From: Piscinibacter sp047600445
GTDB taxonomy: Bacteria > Pseudomonadota > Gammaproteobacteria > Burkholderiales > Burkholderiaceae_C
Direction: 5' to 3'
Assembly: GCF_047600445.1 (NCBI RefSeq)
Contig: NZ_JASGKT010000002.1
Coordinates: 868,001 to 932,000, forward strand
DNA: 64,000 nt
Part shown: positions 15,783 through 23,675 of the stretch, piece by piece
How positions within the stretch are numbered: position 1 is the stretch's first letter
Layout of the letters: every line of letters begins with the position of its first letter
Made by a program: the position numbers and the translations under genes
Notes under the pieces: model-generated
Database searches by the model: none
Told to the model about the DNA's origin: nothing
What the model saw: the letters and a program-made list of their open reading frames with translations, nothing else

Positions 15783-16403
15783 GACACTTCGCTTGGCGGA
15801 GGCGAGTGCGGCCGCCGCGGCTAGGAAGACACCGCCGGTAGCGCGGTTGAAGGCGACGGCGCGTCCTGGCTGCTGCAACCATTGCTTTGCGCGACTGCCT
15901 AGCGCCGCATAGGTGATCAACCAGAACAGTTCGAAGGCAACAAACGTGGAGCAAAGAATCAGAAACTGTGGAAATTGCGGACGAGCAGGATCGATGAACT
16001 GAGGGAACAGTGCGGTGAAGAAAACCAAGGCCTTCGGGTTGCTTGCCCCGACAAGGAACCCACGTACGAAGCTACGGGGTTGAGCAGACTCCGTTTGTTC
16101 TGTGAGTAGGACATTGCGGCTAGACGAAAGCAATGAGGTGATACCAAGGTAGGCTAGATACGCGGCACCGGCCCACTTTAGGACGGAGAACAGCACCTCC
16201 GATGTAGACAACACTGCGCCTAGGCCGACCGCAGACAGCACCATGAGGCAAACGATGGCACTCGTACTGCCCAGGGCAGCGAATATGGCCTGGCGAAACC
16301 CGCGATTGACCGATGTAGATACCGCCATAAGAACAGACGGGCCCGGAGTGACTGTGAGTACGAGAACGGCGGCGACGAAGACGAGCCAAGTGTTGAGTTG
16401 CAT
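15777..16403 (-). CDS. LysE/RhtB-family exporter (cassette 45)
   Basis: A 208-residue membrane protein with the LysE-family layout: N-terminal helix ending TVTPGPSVLMAVS, where PGP is the family hallmark, then GFRQAIFAALGSTSAI, a central helix pair around AYLAYLGI, and the FLVGASNPKALVFFTALFPQF motif at about residues 120-145. Members export amino acids or related small molecules from the cytoplasm; the substrate is not predictable. The stop TAA lies in attC and the start MQLNTW is 18 bases inside the boundary. LysE-type exporters are recurrent integron cassette cargo. Confidence 0.93.
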   Translation of the reverse strand: MQLNTWLVFVAAVLVLTVTPGPSVLMAVSTSVNRGFRQAIFAALGSTSAIVCLMVLSAVGLGAVLSTSEVLFSVLKWAGAAYLAYLGITSLLSSSRNVLLTEQTESAQPRSFVRGFLVGASNPKALVFFTALFPQFIDPARPQFPQFLILCSTFVAFELFWLITYAALGSRAKQWLQQPGRAVAFNRATGGVFLAAAAALASAKRSVA

Positions 16404-16421
16404 TGGGTGTAGTTGTGTGGT

Positions 16422-16548
16422 GCCTAACGTTTGAGCTGAGGGGCGGACGCCGGTGAGACGGCTTGGCCGCGAGGCGGATGATAGACAGCGAGCGCCTCGC
16501 GGCCAAGCTGGCTTGCCGGTGGCCGTCCTCTCCAGCGAAGGGTTAGGC
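16422..16548 (-). repeat. attC of cassette 44
   Basis: Type II, 127 bp, GTCCTCTCC for GTCCCCTCC in the right arm. Confidence 0.95.
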
Positions 16549-17016
16549 CTCAGCCGGTGTGCGGACGGCTTGCTTGCGATAGCAATACCAGAAGGCCAGG
16601 CTGAGCCCGACCCAAGGTGCCAGCAGGTTAGGCAAGCCCCACCAGGAGCCCGAAACGGCGACCCACAGGCTGTGCAAGAGGGAGCCGCTTGAGCCAGAGT
16701 AAGGAAAGAACAGGACGTGTAGGGCGACCCAGGCGAGGACCATGCCGACGAACGCGCCAGCAAAAGCAGAGCGAGGCGAACCGCCTTGCAAGCGAGCCAA
16801 AGCAGCGACCGCTACCGCACTGACTGCGGCGATAGGCAGCGCGTAGCTCGTAAACGAAAGCAGGGCCACCGCAAGGGCGCCACGCTCACGCCCGAAGAAC
16901 GCGAAGTACTCGGGAGGTACATGGATAGCTGCCAAGTAGCCACCGAGGTATACGACCACGACGAAGTACAGCAGAAAGCCTGCCGCTACAAAACCGAGGA
17001 AACGCAGCGCGCGCAC
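16543..17016 (-). CDS. Polytopic membrane protein (cassette 44)
   Basis: A 157-residue hydrophobic protein (MRALRFLGFVAAGFLLYFVVV...) with probable helices at about 6-30, 46-66, 84-106 and 126-146. Tail YCYRKQAVRTPAEA is basic. Family not recognised; resembles many uncharacterised 4-TM cassette proteins. Stop is the attC TAA. Confidence 0.66.
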   Translation of the reverse strand: MRALRFLGFVAAGFLLYFVVVVYLGGYLAAIHVPPEYFAFFGRERGALAVALLSFTSYALPIAAVSAVAVAALARLQGGSPRSAFAGAFVGMVLAWVALHVLFFPYSGSSGSLLHSLWVAVSGSWWGLPNLLAPWVGLSLAFWYCYRKQAVRTPAEA

Positions 17017-17028
17017 GTGACTTCTGAG

Positions 17029-17155
17029 GCCTAACGTTTGAGCTGAGGGGCGGACACCGGTGAGCCGGCTTGGCCGCGAGGCGGATGATAGACAGTGAGC
17101 GCCTCGCGGCCAAGCTGGCTTGCCGGTGGCCGTCCCCTCCAGCGAAGGGTTAGGC
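17029..17155 (-). repeat. attC of cassette 43
   Basis: Type II, 127 bp. Confidence 0.95.
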
Positions 17156-17239
17156 CGAACTGGCTGAACTGCGCCTTGCTGCTCGCGAGCACAATTACTA
17201 CGCCCAACGGACCAAAGGATTGAACAACTGGCTCCTTGG

Positions 17240-17584
17240 CTACATGCACTTGTTCATGTAGAAGCACGTAAAGGCCAAGCCAAGATACATGCCTAGTACG
17301 AGTCCCATTGGCAATGCAGCTCCGAGGGTTACCAGCTTCACGGGTGATAGCCGGGGCCGTGGCAGAACGAACCACCAAGCCAAGGCAATTGAGATGAGTG
17401 GCAGCCAGAAGACCATAGCTGAGCGCGACGCTAGAAGCGAGTACCAGAAGCCGCTGCCGGATTCAAACCAGGCTCTAAAAGCGACATACCAAAGTACGGG
17501 GAGCAGGACGGCAAGGACAGCGAACAGTGCAAACCTGACACCTGCTCGCTCCGAGCGAGAAGTGGCGCTATCTGTGGTGGGCAT
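17240..17584 (-). CDS. Three-helix membrane protein (cassette 43)
   Basis: A 114-residue protein (MPTTDSATSRSERAG...) with hydrophobic stretches at about 17-37, 54-72 and 82-106 and the ending CFYMNKCM. The start is the first Met after the cassette boundary. Family not recognised. About 85 non-coding bases follow before its attC. Confidence 0.63.
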   Translation of the reverse strand: MPTTDSATSRSERAGVRFALFAVLAVLLPVLWYVAFRAWFESGSGFWYSLLASRSAMVFWLPLISIALAWWFVLPRPRLSPVKLVTLGAALPMGLVLGMYLGLAFTCFYMNKCM

Positions 17585-17596
17585 GATCGTCGTGCG

Positions 17597-17723
17597 GCCT
17601 AACGTTTGAGCTGAGGGGCGGACGCCGGTGAGACGGCTTGGCCGCGAGGCGGATGATAGACAGCCAGAGCCTCGCGGCCAAGCTGGCTTGCCGGTGGCCG
17701 TCCCCTCCAGCGAAGGGTTAGCC
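17597..17723 (-). repeat. attC of cassette 42 (R'' GTTAGCC)
   Basis: Type II, 127 bp; ends GTTAGCC, matched by GGCTAAC at the far end of the same cassette. Confidence 0.93.
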
Positions 17724-17724
17724 G

Positions 17725-18180
17725 TCACTGGGCGAACAGCGGATGCCTTGCGCGTAGCTCCGAGACGCTGGCGATGAACTCCACTGCTTTTGCGTTCTCG
17801 CGGGTGACCTTGAAGCCAAGGCGAGTATGGAAGGCCATAGACAGGTGGTTGGTCTTGTAGACATTACTGCGCAGAGACGCTATGCCTCGGCGCGACGCGA
17901 TGTGTAGAAGCTGACCGAACAGAGAACGCAACACTGCTGCACTGCGGTGCTCGGGATGTGTGCTGAAGCCTGTGACGAACCACTGGCCTGCCTCTTGTGG
18001 CTGAAGCATGGCGTAGGCGACAAGAGCGCCTTGGCGGCGCACGACTGCCACCTCAGAGAAGGGGAGCAGGTTCTCGATCGACTGGCGAAGACGTACTGGG
18101 TCAAGCGTGTCGCCCGCGCGTTCCGTGTGTTCACGCAGCGTCAGGAGATCGAGTTCGAGGATTTCGTCGACTTGGGGCAC
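17725..18180 (-). CDS. GNAT-family acetyltransferase (cassette 42)
   Basis: A 151-residue protein starting at GTG (V)PQVDEILELD. The acetyl-CoA-binding region is at about residues 78-105: WFVTGFSTHPEHRSAAVLRSLFGQLL, a diverged Q/R-x-x-G-x-G/A loop (HRSAAV), followed by helix and SLRSNVYKTNHLSMAFHTRLGFK, the usual N-x-x-A-x-x-x-Y-x-x-x-GF pattern. Substrate unknown. No ATG exists near the boundary, hence GTG. A diverged copy (about 16 substitutions) is in cassette 15 at 34276-34731 with the same unusual GTTAGCC cores. Confidence 0.8.
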   Translation of the reverse strand: MPQVDEILELDLLTLREHTERAGDTLDPVRLRQSIENLLPFSEVAVVRRQGALVAYAMLQPQEAGQWFVTGFSTHPEHRSAAVLRSLFGQLLHIASRRGIASLRSNVYKTNHLSMAFHTRLGFKVTRENAKAVEFIASVSELRARHPLFAQ

Positions 18181-18188
18181 TTGCTGAC

Positions 18189-18317
18189 GGCTAACGTTCG
18201 AGCTAACCGGCCTGCGGAGGCAGGCGGCGCTTGGCCGCGGAAGGCATGATGCCACGGGCGCCTGGAGCGGCCAAGCGACGACTGCCGTAGCGGGTCCGGT
18301 TGAGCGAGGGGTTAGGC
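18189..18317 (-). repeat. attC of cassette 41
   Basis: Type III, 129 bp; left core GGCTAAC because the next cassette carries the GTTAGCC core. Confidence 0.93.
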
Positions 18318-18318
18318 G

Positions 18319-18777
18319 TCACTGGGCGATGTGCGAGCATGTGTTTGACTTTGCCTCCCAGCGGCCACCGGAATCAAGACACTTGTCTTGCTCGATGAAC
18401 TGCGATGCTTTTGAGTACAGCAGTGCAGCGAGAAGTACCGCCACTGCGGCTGATAGCGTGCGCAGCGGGGGCAGCCAGGACTTGTGTTCTTCGAACGCCC
18501 TGCGAACCAGTGGCAAAGATTGTGTTGACTTGCCGTCCTTCGCTCCAATCCAGTAGCGACTGTTGTCGCCATACGGTTCCTCAATTGCGAACTTGTCCGG
18601 TCCGATGGTGAAGATGCAGAACTCGTCTGTGTCACGGAACAGCCTGCTTCGTTTCATGATACTCGCGCCAGGAATGGCTTCGACTATCTTGCAGGCCCGC
18701 GATCTTGTGAGCAGCAGGTTATTCACCTCAAATGCGTTGGTCTTGCCTTCAGCGCTGGGAAGATCGCGTACGCGCAT
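18319..18777 (-). CDS. Membrane-anchored protein with C-terminal CLDSGGRW motif (cassette 41)
   Basis: A 152-residue protein. The first 100 residues look soluble (MRVRDLPSAEGKTNAFEV...); one hydrophobic helix lies at about residues 108-125 (LSAAVAVLLAALLYS), followed by a short tail with DKCLDSGGRWEAKSNTC, two cysteines bracketing a Gly-rich turn. The same tail motif ends the unrelated-looking protein of cassette 9 (37591-38028), which suggests an exported Cys-paired cap domain. Family not recognised. Confidence 0.65.
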   Translation of the reverse strand: MRVRDLPSAEGKTNAFEVNNLLLTRSRACKIVEAIPGASIMKRSRLFRDTDEFCIFTIGPDKFAIEEPYGDNSRYWIGAKDGKSTQSLPLVRRAFEEHKSWLPPLRTLSAAVAVLLAALLYSKASQFIEQDKCLDSGGRWEAKSNTCSHIAQ

Positions 18778-18785
18778 TCTGTGAC

Positions 18786-18912
18786 GCCTAACGTTTGAGC
18801 TGAGGGGCGGACGCCGGTGAGGCGGCTTGGCCGCGAGGCGGATGATAGACAGCCAGAGCCTCGCGGCCAAGCTGGCTTGCCGGTGGCCGTCCCCTCGAGC
18901 GACCAGTTAGGC
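18786..18912 (-). repeat. attC of cassette 40
   Basis: Type II, 127 bp, loop variant GACAGCCAGAGCC also seen at 36385-36511. Confidence 0.95.
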
Positions 18913-19288
18913 AGCGGGTTTTCTGGTGACGGACAGCCAGGCTACCAGGCAGCGGTGTTGAGCAGCCTTGGCTGACGCTGCAACCTTGCGAGAAGCCCCG
19001 GGGCGACTTGACTTGGCTGAGAGCACCACCAAAGCCACTTGATTGACGAAGGGCAAGCTGCCGTTGCCAAGGACGCAGGGCTGGGGAGGCGAGCTTGGCC
19101 GAGGCGCTGGCCTTATGGCACCAACGGTGCCCAAGTTGCCAAAGCGCAAGACGATGAACCCTAGCGGTGAGTTCGTTGAAACGCGAACCGCAACCGCTGC
19201 ACACCCGATTTGCTGCTGCCGGCGCCCAGTGCAGCGACCGAGCTTTGGTATTCAGCAAAGCGACGAGTACCAACCGAATCGGCCTGCT
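18913..19288 (-). repeat. Reiterated 376-bp cassette, copy 3 (cassette 40)
   Basis: Same family as 9837-10212; with its attC it appears identical to copy 6 (36512-36887), sharing the GCTGACGCTG and CGAATCGGCC variants. Confidence 0.8.
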
Positions 19289-19415
19289 GCCTAACGTTTG
19301 AGCTGAGGGGCGGACGCCGGTGAGACGGCTTGGCCGCGAGGCGGATGATAGACAGCGAGCGCCTCGTGGCCAAGCCGGCTTGCCGGTGGCCGTCCACTCC
19401 AGCGAAGGGTTAGGC
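19289..19415 (-). repeat. attC of cassette 39
   Basis: Type II, 127 bp, with GTCCACTCC in the right arm. Confidence 0.95.
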
Positions 19416-19426
19416 AACGCCGCGCG

Positions 19427-19981
19427 CTACGCCACTGCAATGCGAAACCTAAGCCCGGGCTTGCTGCCAAACTGCGGCGGCTTGGTGAACCGCTCCACGA
19501 GGACGCCACCATTGGCCAGAATGACCCGCTGGGATGCGAGGTTCTCTGGATCGGTGGTGAGTTCCACGAACGGCAACCCCACCGACTTGGCCTCTGGCAG
19601 CAACTGCGCCAGCGCCACCGTGGCATAGCCAAGCCGTTGCTTCCAAGGAACCACGGCATAGCCGATGTGCCCGAGGCAGTGAGGCGGCAGATCGGTAGTG
19701 CCCTCTTGCCAGCGAAAGCTGATGCTCCCGCAGAACTCGCCGTCCCACAGCCAGCGCCGAAAGCCCGGAATGCGATTGACCACCGAACCGTCTGGGAGCG
19801 TGACCGGCGGACCCTTGGCCTGGCGGTCCTCCATGCTGGAGAGAAACGCCTGAGCGTCAGCTCGAACGCGGGCAAGTTCTTCCTGCGCTGCTTCGGGGCG
19901 CAGGTTGTCCGCAGACCAACCGCGCTCCAGCGCTGCGACATAGCTCGGCAAATGGAGTTCAGACGGTCGAACAAGCTGCAT
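19427..19981 (-). CDS. GNAT-family acetyltransferase (cassette 39)
   Basis: A 184-residue protein (MQLVRPSELHLPSYVAAL...). The central strand FCGSISFRWQ and LGHIGYAVVPWKQRLGYATVALAQLL form the acetyl-CoA-binding core, with RLGYAT as the pyrophosphate loop; VELTTDPENLASQRVILANGG is the C-terminal GNAT pattern. Substrate unknown. It differs from the GNAT proteins of cassettes 42/15 and 32/25, so several independent acetyltransferases have been captured. Confidence 0.88.
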   Translation of the reverse strand: MQLVRPSELHLPSYVAALERGWSADNLRPEAAQEELARVRADAQAFLSSMEDRQAKGPPVTLPDGSVVNRIPGFRRWLWDGEFCGSISFRWQEGTTDLPPHCLGHIGYAVVPWKQRLGYATVALAQLLPEAKSVGLPFVELTTDPENLASQRVILANGGVLVERFTKPPQFGSKPGLRFRIAVA

Positions 19982-19997
19982 GGGTGGGGTTTGCGTT

Positions 19998-20123
19998 GCC
20001 TAACGTTTGAGCTGAGGCGCGAGCGCCGGTGTGGCGCTTGGCCCGCTGGACGGATGATGGACCAGACCGGGAGGCGGGCCAAGTGCCACGCCGGTGCGAG
20101 TCGGCTCCAGCGAAGGGTTAGGC
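19998..20123 (-). repeat. attC of cassette 38
   Basis: Type I, 126 bp, GCGCGAGCGCCGG / GGTGCGAGTCGG arms. Confidence 0.95.
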
Positions 20124-20124
20124 C

Positions 20125-20583
20125 TCATTTCGCCGGTGCGCAAGAAAGGACCAATGCAGAAGTTGCTGATGCGGGGGCCGTGGCACTGGAGTTCAGTTCA
20201 CAGCGATAGGTGGCCTCTTTCACTTTGACGAAATCGCTGGCGCCAACGACCGTGAGAGAGCCCGTCAGGGCTACCCAGACCGCAGCGCTGACTTGCTGCC
20301 CGTGCTTAAACAGTTCCCAACTGTCGGGAGCGCCGCCTTCTCGATAGATGAAGAAGTACTCGTAGAAGAACCACATTGGGCCGCCTATGCCCCACGTGGC
20401 CGCGAGGCCAAGGACCACGGTTTGCGACCAAGCGGCCGGGCGGTTCACTACTACTATGACAAGCGCAGCAATAGTCACAAACGTCAGTAGCACGCCGAGC
20501 TTCCCAGCCAAGGCGACCTTCGACGCTGACTTGTCGTCGACGTAGATGCTGGCCTTTGGATTGAATTCCTTTCCGTCGGGCAT
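20125..20583 (-). CDS. Membrane protein (cassette 38)
   Basis: A 152-residue protein (MPDGKEFNPKASIYVDDK...) with hydrophobic segments at about 28-47 and 51-72, a possible third at 98-116, and a Cys-containing tail. Family not recognised. The stop TGA lies two bases from the attC, and the start 16 bases inside the boundary, so the gene fills the cassette. Confidence 0.63.
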   Translation of the reverse strand: MPDGKEFNPKASIYVDDKSASKVALAGKLGVLLTFVTIAALVIVVVNRPAAWSQTVVLGLAATWGIGGPMWFFYEYFFIYREGGAPDSWELFKHGQQVSAAVWVALTGSLTVVGASDFVKVKEATYRCELNSSATAPASATSALVLSCAPAK

Positions 20584-20599
20584 GCTCGTTCTCCATGAG

Positions 20600-20659
20600 G
20601 CCTAACGCCTGAGTTAAGCCGCGCCGCGAAGCGGCGTCGGCTTGAACGAATTGTTAGGT
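20600..20659 (-). repeat. attC of cassette 37 (short, 60 bp, R'' GTTAGGT)
   Basis: Same compact type as 8391-8450; R'' core GTTAGGT is matched by ACCTAAC at the other end of the cassette. Confidence 0.92.
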
Positions 20660-21070
20660 GCCAACCGGACGATGTTCCGTGCCAGCACCGGGGGTGAGGA
20701 ACAACATGGTAACAGGCGCATCGGCCCTCGCTGTGTGCCAGACATTCTTTGGTACAACGACATAAGAGCCGGGGCTGCTTAGTTGGATGGTCTGCTCTTG
20801 ACCAGATTCTTCGAGTATGAGCGTGGCAACACCAGAGAGCAGCATGACTAATTCCTCTCCGGCGGGATGCCTCTCCCACATGGCCCACGGCTCCGAGAAG
20901 GTGAAGGCTGACATGAGCCTGCCTTGCTCTAGTTCAGGATGATTTCCAGCCGCGACCTCTTCCCAGAACGATTCTGATAGGGGAATTGGATTGACTCGCC
21001 CAATGCCCTGGAAGTGCAGGTATGTGCTGAGAATATCTTTGACGAGACTCACCTTTGCCTCCATTGGCAC
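20654..21070 (-). CDS. Cupin-domain protein (cassette 37)
   Basis: A 138-residue protein with one cupin barrel at about residues 55-130: WERHPAGEELVMLLSGVATLILEE resembles cupin motif 1 (G(x)5HxH(x)3,4E(x)6G, with one His replaced) and PGSYVVVPKNVWHTAR motif 2 with the second metal His. Function could be metal-dependent isomerase or sensor; not assignable. Its start codon and its stop (ACC-TAA) both overlap attC cores, so start and stop are cassette-boundary bases. Confidence 0.85.
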   Translation of the reverse strand: MPMEAKVSLVKDILSTYLHFQGIGRVNPIPLSESFWEEVAAGNHPELEQGRLMSAFTFSEPWAMWERHPAGEELVMLLSGVATLILEESGQEQTIQLSSPGSYVVVPKNVWHTARADAPVTMLFLTPGAGTEHRPVGT

Positions 21071-21194
21071 CTAACGTTTGAGCTGAGCCGCGTGCGCCGG
21101 TATGGCGCTTGGCCCGCCGGATGGATGATGTACCACTCCAAGAGGCGGGCCAAGTGCCATGCCGGTGCACGTCGGCTCCAGCGAAGGGTTAGGC
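21069..21194 (-). repeat. attC of cassette 36
   Basis: Type I, 126 bp; duplicate of 1939-2064 apart from the R' core (ACCTAAC). Confidence 0.95.
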
Positions 21195-21298
21195 CACACT
21201 CGTTGCACAGCAGAGTGCCGCCCGGTGCGGCTTACGGAGGACAAGTGAAATAGCTCGCCGAACAATGCGTAGGTGTACGGCCGACTGTCCGGCCAGCG

Positions 21299-21625
21299 CT
21301 AGAGTTGAACGACAGCGACAGTGCACAAGAACACGGTAGCCAGTATGAGCGCAACGTCCGCTGACAGCGGATTGACTTGGTCCTCGGGGTTCTGCTCGAT
21401 CTCTTTGAGGACTCGCGCACCGAACCAAGCACTTTCGCGCCCATGCGAACGCCGATGAAGCACGACGGCTAGCGTGGCTGTGAGGAACAGAAGTGCGAGA
21501 TTGGCGACCAGCTCGTTTTCAGCGAACTGCGCCAAGGCTGTATGCCATGCACCTGCAAGCAAGACCACAAGCGGTGCGAGGTATGCGAGCAGGCGCTGAA
21601 TCCGACGAGTTGTTCTGACGTTCAC
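21299..21625 (-). CDS. Small three-helix membrane protein, duplicate (cassette 36)
   Basis: A 108-residue protein identical to that of cassette 67 (2169-2495), with the same trailing non-coding sequence and attC. Function unknown. Confidence 0.7.
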   Translation of the reverse strand: MNVRTTRRIQRLLAYLAPLVVLLAGAWHTALAQFAENELVANLALLFLTATLAVVLHRRSHGRESAWFGARVLKEIEQNPEDQVNPLSADVALILATVFLCTVAVVQL

Positions 21626-21642
21626 GGCGGGGCGGCTGTGTG

Positions 21643-21768
21643 GCCTAACGTAAAGCTGAGCCGCGCGCGGAGGCAGACAACCCTGGCCGCGCGGAGCATG
21701 ATAGACAACGAGCGTAGCGCGGCCAGGGTTGGCTGCCGTAGCGCGTCGGCTCGAGCGTTGGGTTAGGC
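21643..21768 (-). repeat. attC of cassette 35
   Basis: Type IV variant, 126 bp, GTAAAGCTGAGCCGCGCGCGG left arm. Confidence 0.95.
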
Positions 21769-22185
21769 CGCAACTCGGCGAAAGTATTCAAAGTTCTTGC
21801 TGCCACTGCGCAGAAAGAAGTATGGCTCGTCAAAGTACAGCGTTATATCCTCACGCCGCTCAACATGTAGTAGCTGGATAGTGATTACGTTCTCGCTCTC
21901 GCTTCGAACTTTATACGGCGCCTCCCAGGAGCCGCCATCGTATTCGGCGAGAGCGGACTTCTGGGTAAATGTATACGTGAAGCTGCCGAACCATGCCTCG
22001 ATTCGCTCTCTTGCCTCTGGTGTAGCGGTCGGCAGATGACTCCAGTGCTTCATGGTCTTCTCTCGATCGGACCGCCATGTTCCGATGAGCCGCCTCCTTG
22101 CTTGTAGGGGCAGCGGCGCGGCAAGCGAAGACGCACGCGCGGTCGCGAAAAGCAGTGCGGCGGAGAGAAGAGCGCGGCGATACAT
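21763..22185 (-). CDS. Secreted small protein, lipocalin-like start (cassette 35)
   Basis: A 140-residue protein with a signal peptide (MYRRALLSAALLFATARASS, then a short hydrophobic run and AAPLPLQA). The mature part begins RRLIGTWRSDREKT, the GxW opening found in lipocalin-like barrels, and is rich in alternating strands (SFTYTFTQKSALAEYDGG, VITIQLLHVE, ITLYFDEPYFFLR). A periplasmic or lipocalin-like role is inferred; no specific family recognised. Stop TAA from attC. Confidence 0.65.
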   Translation of the reverse strand: MYRRALLSAALLFATARASSLAAPLPLQARRRLIGTWRSDREKTMKHWSHLPTATPEARERIEAWFGSFTYTFTQKSALAEYDGGSWEAPYKVRSESENVITIQLLHVERREDITLYFDEPYFFLRSGSKNFEYFRRVAA

Positions 22186-22193
22186 TCTTTGCG

Positions 22194-22319
22194 GCCTAAC
22201 GTTTGAGCTGAGCCGAGAGCGCCGGTGTGGCGCTTGGCCCGCTGGACGGATGATGGGCCACTCCGGGAAGCGGGCCAAGTGCCATGCCGGTGCGAGTCGG
22301 CTCCAGCGAAGGGTTAGGC
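22194..22319 (-). repeat. attC of cassette 34
   Basis: Type I, 126 bp, GAGAGCGCCGG / GGTGCGAGTCGG arms. Confidence 0.95.
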
Positions 22320-22320
22320 G

Positions 22321-22863
22321 TCACTGTGGAAGAAGCAGCAGAGCATCGCGGAGCATTTGACGGGTGCTTGTGACTTGGATAGACCAAAGTGTCTTGGGGA
22401 TCACGACACAGAGCCGCAAGCAAGCCTTACCCCGAACTTCATTGTTCTCTCCTGAGTTCAAGAGTCGGTCACCAAAGGCTGCTTCAATCTCGGAGATCTC
22501 ATTTGGCACAAAAGGTTGTTCTGCGTCGGTGGAGGCCGCAGCCTGCGAGTAGTAGTCGGTTGCGTCGTCCAGCGACCGCAAGAGCAGCTCACGAGACTCT
22601 ACGGGCAACTCATGTACCCAACTGAACAAACCTGCGGCGACCTCATTCTCGACTTCAGGCGTAAGCCCGCAGGACTCGACGGTGTGCATGGCCGCTGCGG
22701 CCGTAAGCAGGAGAAGTTCTGACTCGTAGTGCGCGCGAGAGAGCTCAGCCTCCTGAAGCCAACTTGGATTGATCCCCCCGGACAGCTTCTGAGCCAGGTT
22801 TGCAACAGCCAAGCCGATTGCGTGGCCGGCTTGGCGTGGCGTTGATTTGAAATGGATCGACAT
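22321..22863 (-). CDS. Hypothetical helical protein (cassette 34)
   Basis: A 180-residue soluble, mostly helical acidic protein (MSIHFKSTPRQAGHAIGLAVANLAQKL...). No signal peptide or membrane segment. Not recognised; the pattern of long amphipathic helices (HYESELLLLTAAAAMHTVESC, VESRELLLRSLDDATDYYSQ) suggests a helical bundle. Confidence 0.65.
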   Translation of the reverse strand: MSIHFKSTPRQAGHAIGLAVANLAQKLSGGINPSWLQEAELSRAHYESELLLLTAAAAMHTVESCGLTPEVENEVAAGLFSWVHELPVESRELLLRSLDDATDYYSQAAASTDAEQPFVPNEISEIEAAFGDRLLNSGENNEVRGKACLRLCVVIPKTLWSIQVTSTRQMLRDALLLLPQ

Positions 22864-22882
22864 GACGAGAGAAGCGCGTGAC

Positions 22883-23008
22883 GCCTAACGTAGAGCTGAG
22901 CTGCGTGCTGCGGCAGACGGCCCTGGCCGCGCGAAGCATGATAGACAACAGGCGTAGCGCGGCCAGGGACGGCTGCCGTAGCACGTCAGCTCGAGCGCCG
23001 GGTTAGGC
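22883..23008 (-). repeat. attC of cassette 33
   Basis: Type IV, 126 bp. Its R'' core GTTAGGC is repeated at 23139-23145 on the other side of a 124-bp insertion. Confidence 0.93.
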
Positions 23009-23012
23009 CTCA

Positions 23013-23136
23013 ATACCGTTAGTTTAAGGCACCAAATGCTCGATTTCCCTGACCTTCCGGATGTGTGCCGCCTATGATCGCCTGCGATTTCGGATGCCAG
23101 GGTAAACCCGCAAAATCTCCTTAAGCTAACGGTATT
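23013..23136. mobile_element. MITE-like 124-bp insertion with terminal inverted repeats
   Basis: ATACCGTTAGTTTAAGG at the left end is matched by the inverse CCTTAAGCTAACGGTAT at the right end (one mismatch). The unit is flanked by the 13-base direct repeat GGGTTAGGCCTCA (23000-23012 and 23137-23149), which contains the attC R'' core and the last bases of the neighbouring stop codon. The interior has no ORF. It looks like a non-autonomous insertion exactly between gene and attC. A remnant of an attC rearrangement is the alternative, since the ends resemble core sites (GTTAG/CTAAC). Confidence 0.6.
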
Positions 23137-23146
23137 GGGTTAGGCC

Positions 23147-23542
23147 TCAGCGCTCCCACGGCGGATGGCGTTCCGGTGAGTCGTGTTGGTTGCCCCAGAT
23201 GAGCATGAATACTGGTCTGAGGCGAAGGCTTAGTGTCTGCACTTCTGTGTTGTGGAAGCGGATCTCCACTTTCTGATCCACTTCACCCTCTTCTTCTTCG
23301 CTCATGACAACGATTTCCCTCACGTCTTCAAGTCCAAGCAGAAAGAAGCGAGACGGCGTTTTGGTGAAAACTCTGACGTTAACCTCTTCCGCAACTGGCA
23401 GAACCGATAGTGTGACTCGTTCATGCTCGGTGTCGCACTCGACCTCGTAGTTGAGAGCGCCCAACTCAGGGTGCGTCGCCTCAACGCGAGGTTGGCAGCC
23501 AAAGTATTCAGCAAGAGCGTCGATGGACGGGAGTGTTTGCAT
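23147..23542 (-). CDS. Hypothetical acidic protein (cassette 33)
   Basis: A 131-residue soluble protein (MQTLPSIDALAEYFGCQPR...), with a strand-rich middle (RVTLSVLPVAEEVNVRVFT) and an acidic stretch SEEEEGEVDQKVEI. Resembles uncharacterised cassette proteins that begin with a sequence-recognition-like LAEYFGC...; no family assigned. The stop codon is retained at the edge of the insertion's direct repeat, so the insertion did not disrupt it. Confidence 0.65.
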   Translation of the reverse strand: MQTLPSIDALAEYFGCQPRVEATHPELGALNYEVECDTEHERVTLSVLPVAEEVNVRVFTKTPSRFFLLGLEDVREIVVMSEEEEGEVDQKVEIRFHNTEVQTLSLRLRPVFMLIWGNQHDSPERHPPWER

Positions 23543-23549
23543 TTCTGAG

Positions 23550-23675
23550 GCCTAACGTTTGAGCTGAGCCGCAAGCGCCAGCGTGGTGCTTGGCCCGCTG
23601 GACGGATGATGAACCACTCCGGGAGGCGGGCCAAGTGCCATGCCGGTGCTTGTCGGCTCCAGCGAAGGGTTAGGC
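23550..23675 (-). repeat. attC of cassette 32
   Basis: Type I, 126 bp, CAAGCGCCAGCGTGGTGC left arm. Confidence 0.95.
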
